A stretch of DNA of 33,524 nt from Fulvivirga sp. (GTDB lineage Bacteria > Bacteroidota > Bacteroidia > Cytophagales > Cyclobacteriaceae): NCBI GenBank assembly GCA_028280565.1, contig JANQLQ010000010.1, positions 1-33,524 of the forward strand. The letters are read 5' to 3'. Below, in pieces: positions 1-9,457 of the stretch. The stretch's first letter is position 1. Every line of letters starts with the position of its first letter. The translations under genes and the position numbers were made by a program. The notes beneath the pieces are model-generated. The model saw only the letters and a list, made by a program, of their open reading frames with translations. It did no database searches and had not been told where the DNA came from.

Positions 1-427
1 AGTGGAACTGTATCATCTTCAGTACAGCATGTTAAAGAACTTCGCTTTAACTTCATGGCACAAGCCGAGAGCCACAGAGATTACTCCGTGTCCTCTGCGT
101 ATTCGCTATGTCCTCTGCGGTTAAAGGCTAGTTTTGAATACTTTCACAGTCTTTAAACTGGGGAGTAGCTTCTGTTCTACGACAAAGCAGATCCCGGCGC
201 GCGCAATGAGCCTTCCCACAGCCACCAGCACGGAATGACGTTCATTTTTTAATCGAGTTGAGGTTACTTGCCATCAACGCTTTACAAGCTATCAACTACC
301 CCTCAACAAAATCACCTAATCATATAAACGTAACAATTACATAATACCAACATACCCCAGATGCACCCCCGGATTTGTGTCTTTATCAGTAGAAGCAAAG
401 TGATAAGACTTTAGAAAATTTTGTCTG
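1..427. other. Leading intergenic region, no gene seen
   Basis: I find no convincing coding region before the FecR gene. In particular there is no sign of the ECF sigma factor that normally sits just upstream of fecR. The region holds two degenerate dispersed-repeat-like stretches: one at 72-125, and one around 195-236 that contains a GGAATGACG core. The last 100 bases are AT-rich and probably contain the fecR promoter, but I could not pick out a clear one. Confidence 0.6.
72..125. repeat. Degenerate dispersed intergenic repeat (CCTCTGCG type)
   Basis: The 11-mer TGTCCTCTGCG occurs at 89-99 and again at 109-119, a period of 20, preceded by CCACAGAG and followed by GTTAAA. From memory, intergenic repeats built on GTGTCCTCTG(C/T)GGTTAA are common in several bacterial phyla including Bacteroidota. 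No function is known to me, and only one degenerate copy is present here. Confidence 0.45.
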
Positions 428-1489
428 ATGGAAGAGTTTGAAATTTGGGAATTGATCACTAAGTATTTGTCTGGCGAAACGGACAAAGAAGAAGACAGGC
501 GTCTTTTTGCTTGGATCAATGCGAATGAAGACAATTACCAGTTTTATCAAGAGGCCAAGCAGCTTTGGAACGAAGGCCACCTTACTTTTACTGGCTTTGA
601 AAAGGATAAGGCCTATGCAGGCCTGCAGCAAAAGCTTGAAAAAGGGGTGGCAGATGCCCCGCTAGTCGTAAAAAGGAGGCAAAATTTAGCCTTTAAAGAG
701 CAGTCTAGGGTCTATTGGCGTAACGTGGCGGCATCTATCGTGATTTTAGTTGTGTTGACTACCACGGGTTATCTAGTTTTTTCCCCTACCTCTTCACCCG
801 ATGATGGGCCTGTGACTTACGTAGAAAAGCACACTCCAAGGGGCAAAAAATTAAAAACCACCTTGCCTGACGGCACGACGGCCTGGTTAAATGCTAATAG
901 CTACCTAAGGTTTCCCGAGACCTTCCCTGGTGACGAGCGCGTGGTCTTTTTGGATGGCGAGGCTTACTTCGAGGTAGCGCATGACATGCATAGACCTTTT
1001 ACGGTAAAAAGTGATGTCATTCATACTACAGCTTTAGGCACTTCCTTTAATGTAAGGGCGTTCAAAGGTCAGCAATTCATTGATGTTACTTTACTCACAG
1101 GCAAAGTGAAGGTATCCTATGTCGCTGTTGATAATTCCGTACAGGACATCGGGACATTAGAGCCTCATGAACAGGTTTCTTATGATAAGGTTTGGAAAAA
1201 TGCTGTAAAGCATTCCTTAGGAGATGCTTCCAGTCAAATCGCGTGGAAGGAGGGGGTCATTATCTTAAAAGACATGGATTTCGAGCAGATCGCTCTAGAA
1301 TTAGAAAGATGGTATGATGTAAAAGTTTCTTTTGAAAATGATAATTTAAAAAACTGCCTGTTGGAAGGTAAGTTCAAGCAGGTATCGCTGCAAAAAGTTT
1401 TAAAAATGTTGAGCATGACGGCCAACTTCACCTACGAGATCACGGGAGACCATGTGTATATCAAGGGTGTGGGTTGTAATTATAATTAA
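428..1489 (+). CDS. FecR family anti-sigma factor
   Basis: Inner-membrane regulator that normally binds an ECF sigma factor on the cytoplasmic side and reads the state of a TonB-dependent receptor on the periplasmic side. The 353 residues show a cytoplasmic N-terminal anti-sigma region (about 1-90, with the LSGETDKEEDRRLFAWI stretch typical of the family), one transmembrane helix (about 99-118), a periplasmic FecR domain (about 133-230, with LPDGTTAWLNANS and LDGEAYFEV) and a C-terminal DUF4974-type domain (about 278-347). The latter resembles the STN domain of the receptor and is the expected contact. The receptor gene follows 147 bases downstream on the same strand. The oddity is the absence of a sigma-factor gene directly upstream; it may lie left of the window or elsewhere. 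Family assignment is secure; the partner is inferred. Confidence 0.93.
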   Translation: MEEFEIWELITKYLSGETDKEEDRRLFAWINANEDNYQFYQEAKQLWNEGHLTFTGFEKDKAYAGLQQKLEKGVADAPLVVKRRQNLAFKEQSRVYWRNVAASIVILVVLTTTGYLVFSPTSSPDDGPVTYVEKHTPRGKKLKTTLPDGTTAWLNANSYLRFPETFPGDERVVFLDGEAYFEVAHDMHRPFTVKSDVIHTTALGTSFNVRAFKGQQFIDVTLLTGKVKVSYVAVDNSVQDIGTLEPHEQVSYDKVWKNAVKHSLGDASSQIAWKEGVIILKDMDFEQIALELERWYDVKVSFENDNLKNCLLEGKFKQVSLQKVLKMLSMTANFTYEITGDHVYIKGVGCNYN

Positions 1490-1636
1490 AAAGTAAGATG
1501 GGTTTGATCTAAGTATACTGGCTACAGTAATTCTAAATAATAAAGTATAAGACAAAAGGAAGCCGAAATCGTGGGGACGATCTCGGCCCATGCCTCTGTC
1601 AAAGGCATTTATTATACTAACAAACATTCAAATATA

Positions 1637-4600
1637 ATGCAAAAAAGGTTATCTCCGGTGAAAACCGGGTTAAAAGCTATTTATTATGGCGCACTCACTT
1701 TTTCCCTTTTCCTTATTCATTTTTACGCACTGTCGGCCCGTAGTGTTGCGGAACAAGACATACACAAAGTCATTTTATCACTAGAATTCGAAAATGCGAC
1801 CCTGTATGAAGCCTTCGACCAACTTGAAAAAGCCAGTGGTTTCCATGTAGTCTACAACCGTGGCATGATCGATGCCAACAAACGGATCAATTACATTGCC
1901 TCTAATAAGACGTTAGCCGCTATCCTCTCGAAAATATTAGGAGAAGAATACCAATTCAACCAGATCGAGAACAACATCGTGATCTCTAATAAAAGTGTCC
2001 CCCATTTCAGGGAAGGCTGGGGGATCATCCAAGGGACCATAACAGACAAAGACACCGGCGATCCCCTGATCGGTGCTAATATTTGGATTGATGCCTTAAC
2101 TACGGGCACCACCACCAACATCAGTGGCGACTACCGGCTAGAGCAGGTTCCCGAAGGCACCTACGTGGTGATGATCAGCTACATCGGCTACATCACCCAA
2201 ACCATACGCGATGTACAAGTTAATCAAAAAGAGGTGACTAAGATGGACATCTCCCTCGCTCCTTCGGTGATGCGGCTTTCGGATGTGGTAGTGGAAGGCA
2301 CGATCGACGTAAAGAACGTAGACGTACAAAACACGACCGAATTGGAAATGATCGACCAGATCAAAACTTCCAACCTCATTGTGACAGGGATCTCTAACGA
2401 GCAGATCATCCGTTCGCTGGACTTCAACGCCTCAGAGGTCGTCCAGCGTGCTCCCGGCGTCACAGTGGTCAACGATTTCATCAACATCCGCGGCCTCAAC
2501 GAGCGCTACAACCTCGTCTTCCTCGACGATATGATCGCTCCTAGTTCCGAAAGTGACAAGCGGGCGTTTTCTTTTGATATGCTCCCCAGTAATGTGATTG
2601 ATCAAGTGCTGATCTACCGTAGCCCTGCACCGGAGCTGCCGGGGGATTTTGCTGGGGGGATTGTACGAGTAGAGACGAAGAAAAGTGTACCAGCGCGGCA
2701 GATACAGCTCAATGTTTCTTCCCAATACCGGCAAGGAACTACCTTTGATAACGTATATTCTTCGAATGGAGGGGATACGGACTGGTTAGGCTTTGATGAT
2801 GGAACACGAGAATTACCTAGTAGTTTTCCCGGACGTGGAGGTATTCCAAATGTTTTCTTGAGCGGAAGTGACCTTAGTGGAACATTGCCGCAAACCATTG
2901 CCGATAATGCCGGGGTAGCACGGCAGATCAATAACGATTGGAGCTTAATATCCGATGATTTCAGACCAGACCAGCGGGTTAACCTAAACTATTACGACTC
3001 CTGGAAAATGGGTAATACCCGCCTTAACAATTTAACGGCGGCCTTTTATTCGCGGGAACACAGGGCCTTTGAACGTCAAAGCCAAGTAGGACCGGATGGA
3101 GCCGGTTACGGTAATATTTATACAGACAGTTTAAGCCAAATCGACACCTGGGTAGGTGCCATGCAGAACTTAAACTTAATGATCAGCGATCACACCACGA
3201 TAGAATTCAACAACTTTTTTAATAATGTGGCAGAAGATAGAACCATTGTCCGAGATGGCGTTGATAAAGGGGGTCCGCGAAGCACCCAGGATACGGTACG
3301 AAATGTCCAGTTCTATTGGGAAGAACGTATGCTATACAGTGGCCAGCTTACCGCCACCCACGAATTCGGCCAGGATATTAAACATTGGATAAAAGGCGGT
3401 GGCGGCTATTCCTTTATCCAACAGAACATTCCCAACCAGCGTCAATTCCAAGTACGCCGTAACGCAAACCTAGCACCCGGTATAAACCAAGTATTCCTTA
3501 CCGCGGAGCAGGGAGCTGAAGGGTTCGAATATAATCTTCTGAACTTCCAAGAAACCAATGAATACACGCAGACCTATTTCCTGGATTACAAGCTTGAGCT
3601 GCCTAACAAAATGCACGTGAAAGTAGGAGGTTTCGCCGAATTAAAAGAACGTGATTTTGATAACCGTTTCATCACCATCCGTCCTACACCGGAAACAATT
3701 TATGGAGAGGCCATCCCTATCACGGGACCAAATAGAGAGTTCATCATGTCCGACCTCTTTGCCCCTGGGAATTTCCAACTCGACGGAAGTGGGCTTTTGA
3801 TCGGTGAAGAATCGCTGGAAGGAAGTTCCTATAATGCTACAAACGATATGTTCGCAGGTTACATAGGTATATTCCTGCCTTTCTTAAATGATAGACTGTC
3901 TGTATATGCCGGTACCCGCTACGAGTATAACGAACTGAAGCTTCGCACTGCCCTAGTGGGAATAATACAAGACGATTCTTCAAACGTAGACCAGCTTAAT
4001 CGCTTTTGGTTACCCTCGGTAAATCTCCAGTACAAATTGGCGGATGACATGGTTATCCGTGCTGCCTACGGAAAAACCTTGAACCGGCCCCAGTTCCGGG
4101 AGTTGTCCATATTCAATTATTTCGATTTCGACCTGAATGCCAACGTGCGAGGAAATCAAAATTTGATCCCCGCAGAGATACACAATTTTGACTTGCGATG
4201 GGAGTATTACCCGGGTCCGGGGGAGTGGATTAGCGCAGGTATCTTCTACAAGGATTTTAGTAATCCTATAGAATCCTACTCGCTCACTACTCGTAATTCT
4301 ATTCGTGAAAACCTCGTTCCCTTCAATAGCCAATCTGCAGAGTCTTACGGTGTGGAAGTAGAGGTAAGAAAAAACCTGTCCTTTCTGCCTATTCCACAAG
4401 CACGTCATTTCTCCCTATTGGCCAATTTCGCGTGGCTGGATAATGAGGCAGATGTCGATACCACCATTTTTGTTAACTTTTCTCCGGACCTTATTGAAAG
4501 TGGAAGGCCACTGCAAGGATCTTCCAATTTAGTAGTAAATGCCAGTTTGGTCTATGATAACAAGCTTACAGGTACTACGGCCAACTTACAGTATAATGTA

Positions 4601-4909
4601 TTTGGACAACGGCTATTCCTTTCTGCCAACGGCTTTGTATCTGATATCTATGAAATGCCACGTCACCTGCTTGATTTTAACGTCAAACAGAGGATAGGCA
4701 GGAATTTCGAGGTACAAGCAGGGGTAAAGAACATACTTAATCAATTGGTACGCTTCTACCGTGATTTTGTACGCGATGAAGAGTATGACCCGGATGAACC
4801 TTTGGATACTTCGGTCTATAACCTAAGAGAAAATGGAAGCGACTATTATTTCAGGAGGTTTGAAGAGGGGCGCTATTATTCGCTGGGTGTAAACTACATA
4901 TTCCGATGA
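1637..4909 (+). CDS. TonB-dependent outer-membrane receptor with STN domain
   Basis: TonB-powered outer-membrane transporter with a signalling N-terminus. I chose ATG 1637 over the upstream in-frame GTG (1571) because it is followed directly by a signal peptide (KR at 3-4, hydrophobic 11-33, ALSA before the mature part). Numbering from this Met (1090 residues): STN secretin/TonB short N-terminal domain about 41-118, carboxypeptidase-regulatory-like Ig domain about 129-208 (GTITDKDTGDPLIGANIWI), plug about 235-350 (VVQRAPGVTV, INIRGLNERYN, FAGGIVRVET), then a 22-strand-type barrel ending in the aromatic GRYYSLGVNYIFR. The plug style resembles the non-SusC receptor class, and no SusD gene follows. 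The STN domain together with FecR upstream implies surface signalling. The substrate is unknown; the lipoproteins downstream are candidate surface partners. Confidence 0.93.
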   Translation: MQKRLSPVKTGLKAIYYGALTFSLFLIHFYALSARSVAEQDIHKVILSLEFENATLYEAFDQLEKASGFHVVYNRGMIDANKRINYIASNKTLAAILSKILGEEYQFNQIENNIVISNKSVPHFREGWGIIQGTITDKDTGDPLIGANIWIDALTTGTTTNISGDYRLEQVPEGTYVVMISYIGYITQTIRDVQVNQKEVTKMDISLAPSVMRLSDVVVEGTIDVKNVDVQNTTELEMIDQIKTSNLIVTGISNEQIIRSLDFNASEVVQRAPGVTVVNDFINIRGLNERYNLVFLDDMIAPSSESDKRAFSFDMLPSNVIDQVLIYRSPAPELPGDFAGGIVRVETKKSVPARQIQLNVSSQYRQGTTFDNVYSSNGGDTDWLGFDDGTRELPSSFPGRGGIPNVFLSGSDLSGTLPQTIADNAGVARQINNDWSLISDDFRPDQRVNLNYYDSWKMGNTRLNNLTAAFYSREHRAFERQSQVGPDGAGYGNIYTDSLSQIDTWVGAMQNLNLMISDHTTIEFNNFFNNVAEDRTIVRDGVDKGGPRSTQDTVRNVQFYWEERMLYSGQLTATHEFGQDIKHWIKGGGGYSFIQQNIPNQRQFQVRRNANLAPGINQVFLTAEQGAEGFEYNLLNFQETNEYTQTYFLDYKLELPNKMHVKVGGFAELKERDFDNRFITIRPTPETIYGEAIPITGPNREFIMSDLFAPGNFQLDGSGLLIGEESLEGSSYNATNDMFAGYIGIFLPFLNDRLSVYAGTRYEYNELKLRTALVGIIQDDSSNVDQLNRFWLPSVNLQYKLADDMVIRAAYGKTLNRPQFRELSIFNYFDFDLNANVRGNQNLIPAEIHNFDLRWEYYPGPGEWISAGIFYKDFSNPIESYSLTTRNSIRENLVPFNSQSAESYGVEVEVRKNLSFLPIPQARHFSLLANFAWLDNEADVDTTIFVNFSPDLIESGRPLQGSSNLVVNASLVYDNKLTGTTANLQYNVFGQRLFLSANGFVSDIYEMPRHLLDFNVKQRIGRNFEVQAGVKNILNQLVRFYRDFVRDEEYDPDEPLDTSVYNLRENGSDYYFRRFEEGRYYSLGVNYIFR

Positions 4910-5259
4910 TCTTAAACTTAGAGCAACATTTAAATAACATGCACCCCTTCTACAGCAGGATAAAAGGGTATCGTTTGAATCACCGAAAACCGTATAGTGA
5001 TATGGCAGTAAGATCTCACCATTTTACTGCAAAACAAGAGCTTATGTGTTTTAGTTGGCCATTTCACACATACGTAAAACCCTCAAGATTTGAATGAATT
5101 ATTAGGAAGTGAGCAAAAAAATACGTTGAAAATACGAGGTATTTTAAGCGTAGGTCCCGTCTCAACCTTAAAAGAGGCAAGAACCTGTAGTAAACTCAAG
5201 AAATACAGGCCCTTACCTAAACAATTATTAATGAAAGTTTAAATTAAATTGAACCAGCA
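4910..5259 (+). other. Intergenic gap between receptor and first lipoprotein
   Basis: A 63-codon reading frame (4906-5097) overlaps the receptor stop but has no recognisable protein character, so I do not call it. The remainder is AT-rich and likely contains the promoter or leader of the lipoprotein gene at 5260. No clear terminator hairpin follows the receptor, so read-through from the receptor into the lipoprotein genes is possible. Confidence 0.4.
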
Positions 5260-6795
5260 ATGAAAAGCAAATTAAAAAGCATATTTATGGCGTTGGCAGC
5301 ATCAGTCTTTATGTTCACGGCTTGCCAAGAAACCGAAGTATTTGATGACGCCGCTAACCAAGGTACAGCAGCTAGCCCCTCCAAACCCACCCAAACCCTA
5401 GGGAATGGAAGCAGGGTATTCATTACTTCCGACAGAACGTTATTTAGCGATACTACCTATTTTATTAACGGTGAAGTGATCGTACGTGGCGCTGCTCTTA
5501 CTATACAGCCCGGTACATTGATAAGAGGCATCAAGGATACTACGCCTGGCGATGCTAACATCCTTAACTCTGTACTAGTGGTTGATGTGGATGCCCAGAT
5601 CTTCGCTGCAGGAGACCCAAACAATCCTATAGTATTTACCTCTGACCAGCCTGCCGGCTCAAGAGCTCCTGGCGACTGGGGTGGAGTCATTATCTTAGGG
5701 CCCGACGTAGTGAACCAAGGCACTGAGCAAATTGAAGGCCTGGAAAACCCGCTTACTTTCGGTGGTAGTGGTGACAGCCGTACTGCCGGTTCTGGTGTAA
5801 TCCAGTATGCTAGGATTGAATTCTCTGGTACGATCTTGCAAGATGGTAACGAGACTAACGGTCTTACCGTGGGTGGCGTAAGCGCTAACACTACTTTAGA
5901 CCACATCCAGGTATCATTTGGCAATGATGATGGTTTCGAATACTTCGGTGGATCAGTTAACTCTGAATTCTTGGTCTCCTGGAAAACTCGTGACGATGAT
6001 TTCGATACGGATTTCGGACATACTGGCTACATTCAGTATGCTGTTTCAAGACGCGATAACGACTTTGTAAGTACGGAAGCGAACGCTTTTGAAACAGACA
6101 ATGATGGCGCTGGTTCTAATGCTTCACCTGAAACCAATACATTGTTTGCCAATATTACTTGCTTGGGTCCTGGCGAATTAGAGGGAGATGGTTCAGAAAT
6201 CGACATTACAGTTCCTAATGTATTCAATGCTGGCTTATTAGTAAGAAGGAACAGCGCCACCAACCTATTGAATAGTATAGTTACTGCTTGGACTACAGGT
6301 ACAAACCTCCGTGATTTCGAAACTGCAGTAAACTATGTGGTAGCTCCTAATTCTTTGAGGTTGGAAGGTATTGCGGTTGGGTTACCTAGCAGTGGCGGCA
6401 CAGCCATCAGAACTGATAACTTAACTGCTGGTCAAAATGCTGCTGTTGTGAATCGATATACTACCGTTGGAAACAATACGGTAATTACAGCTTCACCAGC
6501 ACATGGGAATGTGGCAGAAATTGTTGGGCTGAGAGGCGCTGCTTTCGCAACAGGTAATGTGGCCAGTGGTTCTAACCCTGGAGGTACTCCTGACTTTACT
6601 TTGAATGCATTGTTACCTCAAGGGGCTGCCAATTTGATTAACGCTCAAACGCTACCTGCGAGTTACATTGCCAGAGGCCTAACTCAAGAAGATTTCCGTG
6701 GTGCTTTCAGCACTACAGGTACTGTATCAGGTGGCAACTGGAATTTCAGCAGTGGTTGGTTGGAGTTCGATCCTGAAAATGCAGTTTATCATTAA
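5260..6795 (+). CDS. Surface lipoprotein, Asp/Gly-rich right-handed beta-helix-like family
   Basis: The 511-residue protein begins with a lipoprotein signal peptide (MKSKLKSIF..., lipobox FTAC with Cys22) followed by acidic QETEVFDD. The mature part starts with a TSDRTL strand and an IQPGTLIRG turn. It then runs through short beta repeats rich in Gly, Asn and Asp, with a highly acidic core near 219-256 (FGNDDGFEYFGGS and TRDDDFDTDFGHTG). I know this family as abundant in Bacteroidota, often next to TonB-dependent receptors and often labelled hypothetical or, misleadingly, multidrug transporter. The repetitive pattern suggests a beta-helix and the acidic clusters suggest metal or calcium contacts; both are inferences. 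A strong terminator follows 12 bases after the stop. A decayed paralogue lies at 8463-9338. Confidence 0.85.
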   Translation: MKSKLKSIFMALAASVFMFTACQETEVFDDAANQGTAASPSKPTQTLGNGSRVFITSDRTLFSDTTYFINGEVIVRGAALTIQPGTLIRGIKDTTPGDANILNSVLVVDVDAQIFAAGDPNNPIVFTSDQPAGSRAPGDWGGVIILGPDVVNQGTEQIEGLENPLTFGGSGDSRTAGSGVIQYARIEFSGTILQDGNETNGLTVGGVSANTTLDHIQVSFGNDDGFEYFGGSVNSEFLVSWKTRDDDFDTDFGHTGYIQYAVSRRDNDFVSTEANAFETDNDGAGSNASPETNTLFANITCLGPGELEGDGSEIDITVPNVFNAGLLVRRNSATNLLNSIVTAWTTGTNLRDFETAVNYVVAPNSLRLEGIAVGLPSSGGTAIRTDNLTAGQNAAVVNRYTTVGNNTVITASPAHGNVAEIVGLRGAAFATGNVASGSNPGGTPDFTLNALLPQGAANLINAQTLPASYIARGLTQEDFRGAFSTTGTVSGGNWNFSSGWLEFDPENAVYH

Positions 6796-6806
6796 TCGAT
6801 TTAAGT

Positions 6807-6838
6807 AAAACAGGTGCCCTTAAAGGGCACCTGTTTTT
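6807..6838 (+). terminator. Strong Rho-independent terminator
   Basis: A perfect 13-bp stem (6807-6819 with 6825-6837; core CAGGTGCCC) with a 5-base TTAAA loop runs into a T tract. It lies 12 bases after the stop of the beta-helix lipoprotein gene, so it probably ends that transcript. The AT-rich 3' arm could also work in the opposite direction, but nothing needs it there. Confidence 0.9.
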
Positions 6839-6990
6839 ATCATATGCAGCTTATGGTTAATATATCTACTCAAGAAAACTTATTAGTAAATAGCTAATAG
6901 TAGCTGATTATCAATTAAAAAAAAACAAAATATATTTTATATCTCATAGAATACTAAAAGGAAAAAATTATCATCAATTTAACTGCAATC

Positions 6991-8325
6991 ATGCACAATA
7001 CAATAAAATTAAACATATTATTGAAGGAGTTTTCAATAATTAAAATTATAATTTTAATTAATTTATTTATATTTTTGCTAGCATGCAGTAATGATGATGA
7101 TCCAACCGGCAACAATGGCATACCTACTATAATTATTATAGAGCCTAACGAAGGTTCTCCTGGCGAAACTATCAGAGTAAAGGGTAGTAATTTTGCTATG
7201 TATCCCCCAGATAATCAATTTTTCTTTAATGGGATACCGGCAGAAATATATGTAGGTATACCAGATGAACTGTTGGTAAAAGTTCCCGTAGAGGCATCTA
7301 CAGGGCCTGTATCGCTGCTGGTCCCGGGGTTTGATACTTTGATGGGACCGGTATTCACAGTACGACGTATAGCAAGTGTAACTCGTACATCTGTCTATTA
7401 TTCGGGAGGTTTCTCAATCGACAGGGCTACATTCGATCAATCTGGCAACATCTCCATAGAAAACATCATTTCTAATGATACCAGTGGTTTGGCACTGGGG
7501 GCTTTAGAAGTTGACTTGATAGGGCAGAAAATATATATAGTAGATGAAAAGCCCGCTGAACCTGCTGTTTACCGTGTCAACTTTGATGGTTCTTCATTTG
7601 AGGTACTCTATGACACTTCAGATGTTGTTTTTGCGCCATCAAGCTCAGAGATCAAGCAATTGAGACGTATAACTCTTGACCTTGAAGAAAATCAATTATA
7701 CATGACAGATCGTGCAGGGAGAATAATTCGTGGAAATATGGATGGAAATGGACCTTTGGAGGTCTTGTATGATGATGGAGCTGGCAATAATACTAATCCC
7801 TTTGGTATGAGTTTAGCGATAGGAGATGAATATATATATTGGACTGAAATAGTAAGTCAAAGAATATTAAGGGTGCCCAGAGATGGTTCCTCATCAGCAG
7901 TGGTACTTTATGATGCCTCGAATGGTATATTATCACCTAGGGAGATTGTTATTAATGAGCAGGAAAATAGGCTTATCATTTCAGAAGACCCGTTTTTACA
8001 AAATGGAGAAAACATTGATCGCATTGTTACAGGTAGTTTAGATGGTAGTAGTGAGTTGGAAGTGATGTTGGAAGGTGATCAAGATATAGTAGTGAATCCT
8101 AGGTTTGGTTTGGCTTTAGATGTTACGAACAACTTATTGTACTGGGCAGGTCAAGCTTTTGCTGGCTCTAATGATAGAGTGCTAGTGAGAGCAGACTTAT
8201 CACAAGTTGAACCGAATGTAGACATTATTGCCGACCAGAACGATATTCCAGGCTTCAACCATTTTACTATAGTAGTTACTGAGCAAGGAGCCAACGGCCG
8301 TTTAAGAGCGCGGATAGGAAGGTGA
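6991..8325 (+). CDS. Lipoprotein with one IPT/TIG domain and a YWTD-like beta-propeller
   Basis: The 444-residue lipoprotein has a long hydrophobic signal (about 13-31), lipobox LLAC (Cys32) and then SNDDDPTG, which fits the acidic surface-export signal described for Bacteroidota lipoproteins. Residues about 43-125 form an IPT/TIG Ig-like domain (IIEPNEGSPGETIRVKGSNF ... NGIPAEI). The rest consists of five or more propeller blades with the pattern (L/I)Y(W/M/I)xD ... (R/G)xxxDGSS...VLYD, for example EYIYWTE followed by RVPRDGSS. This resembles LDL-receptor class B/NHL propellers, which usually bind proteins or glycans. The first 100 bases and the upstream spacer are notably AT-rich. It has two paralogues downstream (9458 and 10987). 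Function beyond surface binding is unknown. Confidence 0.85.
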   Translation: MHNTIKLNILLKEFSIIKIIILINLFIFLLACSNDDDPTGNNGIPTIIIIEPNEGSPGETIRVKGSNFAMYPPDNQFFFNGIPAEIYVGIPDELLVKVPVEASTGPVSLLVPGFDTLMGPVFTVRRIASVTRTSVYYSGGFSIDRATFDQSGNISIENIISNDTSGLALGALEVDLIGQKIYIVDEKPAEPAVYRVNFDGSSFEVLYDTSDVVFAPSSSEIKQLRRITLDLEENQLYMTDRAGRIIRGNMDGNGPLEVLYDDGAGNNTNPFGMSLAIGDEYIYWTEIVSQRILRVPRDGSSSAVVLYDASNGILSPREIVINEQENRLIISEDPFLQNGENIDRIVTGSLDGSSELEVMLEGDQDIVVNPRFGLALDVTNNLLYWAGQAFAGSNDRVLVRADLSQVEPNVDIIADQNDIPGFNHFTIVVTEQGANGRLRARIGR

Positions 8326-8462
8326 TGAAAGCCCTTCTGATCACCTCATCTAAATATGATCGCTTGTTTACCAATTTTCATAAACCTTATCAATAGCAAC
8401 TGCCACTTTGAACTGTGAGGCCTTAGAAGCATTTATTTATCATCATAACCCAATAACTCCCT

Positions 8463-9338
8463 ATGAAAACTAAGTTAAACCAACTCTTCGGTTCCGTCAG
8501 CGCCCGTTTCCTAGTCTCTTGGTTATGCAGGGATGATGATTTCGATACGGATATAGGTCATACCGGCGTGGTACAGTATGCCGTATCACGGCGTTCCACC
8601 GATTTTGTCAGTACAGAATCCAACGGGATTGAATCTGACAATGATGGTTTAGGCACCAATTCATTGCCGGAAACGAATACCTTGTTCGCCAATGTAACAT
8701 TCATAGGTCCCGGGGAATTGGAGGGTGATGGTTCCGAAATACCCAACAGGCCAGGTGAGCTTTTTAATGCTGGCGTTCTGGTACGGAGAAATAATGCATC
8801 AAATTTGATAAACAGCATTATTACCGCTTGGGTTACCGGCAATAACCTCCGTGACTTTTCAACGGGAGTGAATTATGTCGCATCTCCAAATAGCCTGAGG
8901 TTAGAGGGCATCTCTTTAAGTTTGATTCGTAGTGGTGGTACAGCTATAAGGAGGGATAACTTGACCCAAGGACAAAATGCTGCTGTAATTAATCGATATA
9001 CTTTAGTAGGCAATAATACTGTAGTCACAGCCTCGCTCGTAGAGAATATCGCGGCTATCGTAGGATTAAAAGATGCCGCCTTTACTACAGGGAAGAGTAG
9101 TAGAAGTGCTTTCGGAAATCCTCATGGAACTCCTGATTTCACATTAGATTCGTTACTAACTCAGAGAGCGGCCAATTTGACTAACGCTCAAACGCTACCC
9201 GTAAGTCACACTGTCTGGGGGCTTACACAAGAAGCCTTTCGCGGTGCATTCAGCACAACTGGTGCTGTAACAGGTGGCAATTGAGATTTCAACAGTAACT
9301 GGCTTGAATTCGACCCAGAAAATGCGGTGTATAATTAA
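8463..9338 (+). pseudogene. Decayed paralogue of the beta-helix lipoprotein (internal deletion and nonsense codon)
   Basis: The reading frame MKTKLNQLF matches the first nine residues of the protein at 5260. It then jumps to GSVSARFLVSW, which matches the intact protein from about residue 231, so roughly 221 codons (signal peptide core, lipobox and N-terminal half) are missing. The C-terminal half aligns almost throughout (DDDFDTD, STESNGIESDNDG, GPGELEGDGSEI, RDNLTQGQNAAV). Near the end the intact protein has a Trp codon after GGN; here it is TGA (9282-9284). The downstream frame still encodes the family ending (WLEFDPENAVYN) up to TAA at 9336-9338. No signal peptide remains, so even the shortened product of 273 residues would not be exported. 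Substitutions are scattered, so the copy is not recent. Confidence 0.9.
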
Positions 9339-9457
9339 ATTGAGCAGGCACAGACCTTGTAGGTTTTTAAAAACATAAAAGATCTTTAAACCAAGATGAA
9401 CTCCATAATATGAAACCCTTTTATTAATACATTTTATAACTAACAAACACACAAACA

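Noticed and set aside
1571-1636. Upstream GTG extension of the TonB receptor
   Set aside because: The 22 extra residues precede a complete signal peptide starting at Met 1637, so they would spoil export.
3521-3531. GGGTTCGAAT resembling a tRNA T-loop
   Set aside because: It lies inside the receptor barrel coding sequence, with no acceptor or anticodon stem around it.
4906-5097. 63-codon frame overlapping the receptor stop by 4 bases
   Set aside because: The overlap looks like coupling, but the peptide has no recognisable character and composition unlike the neighbouring exported proteins.
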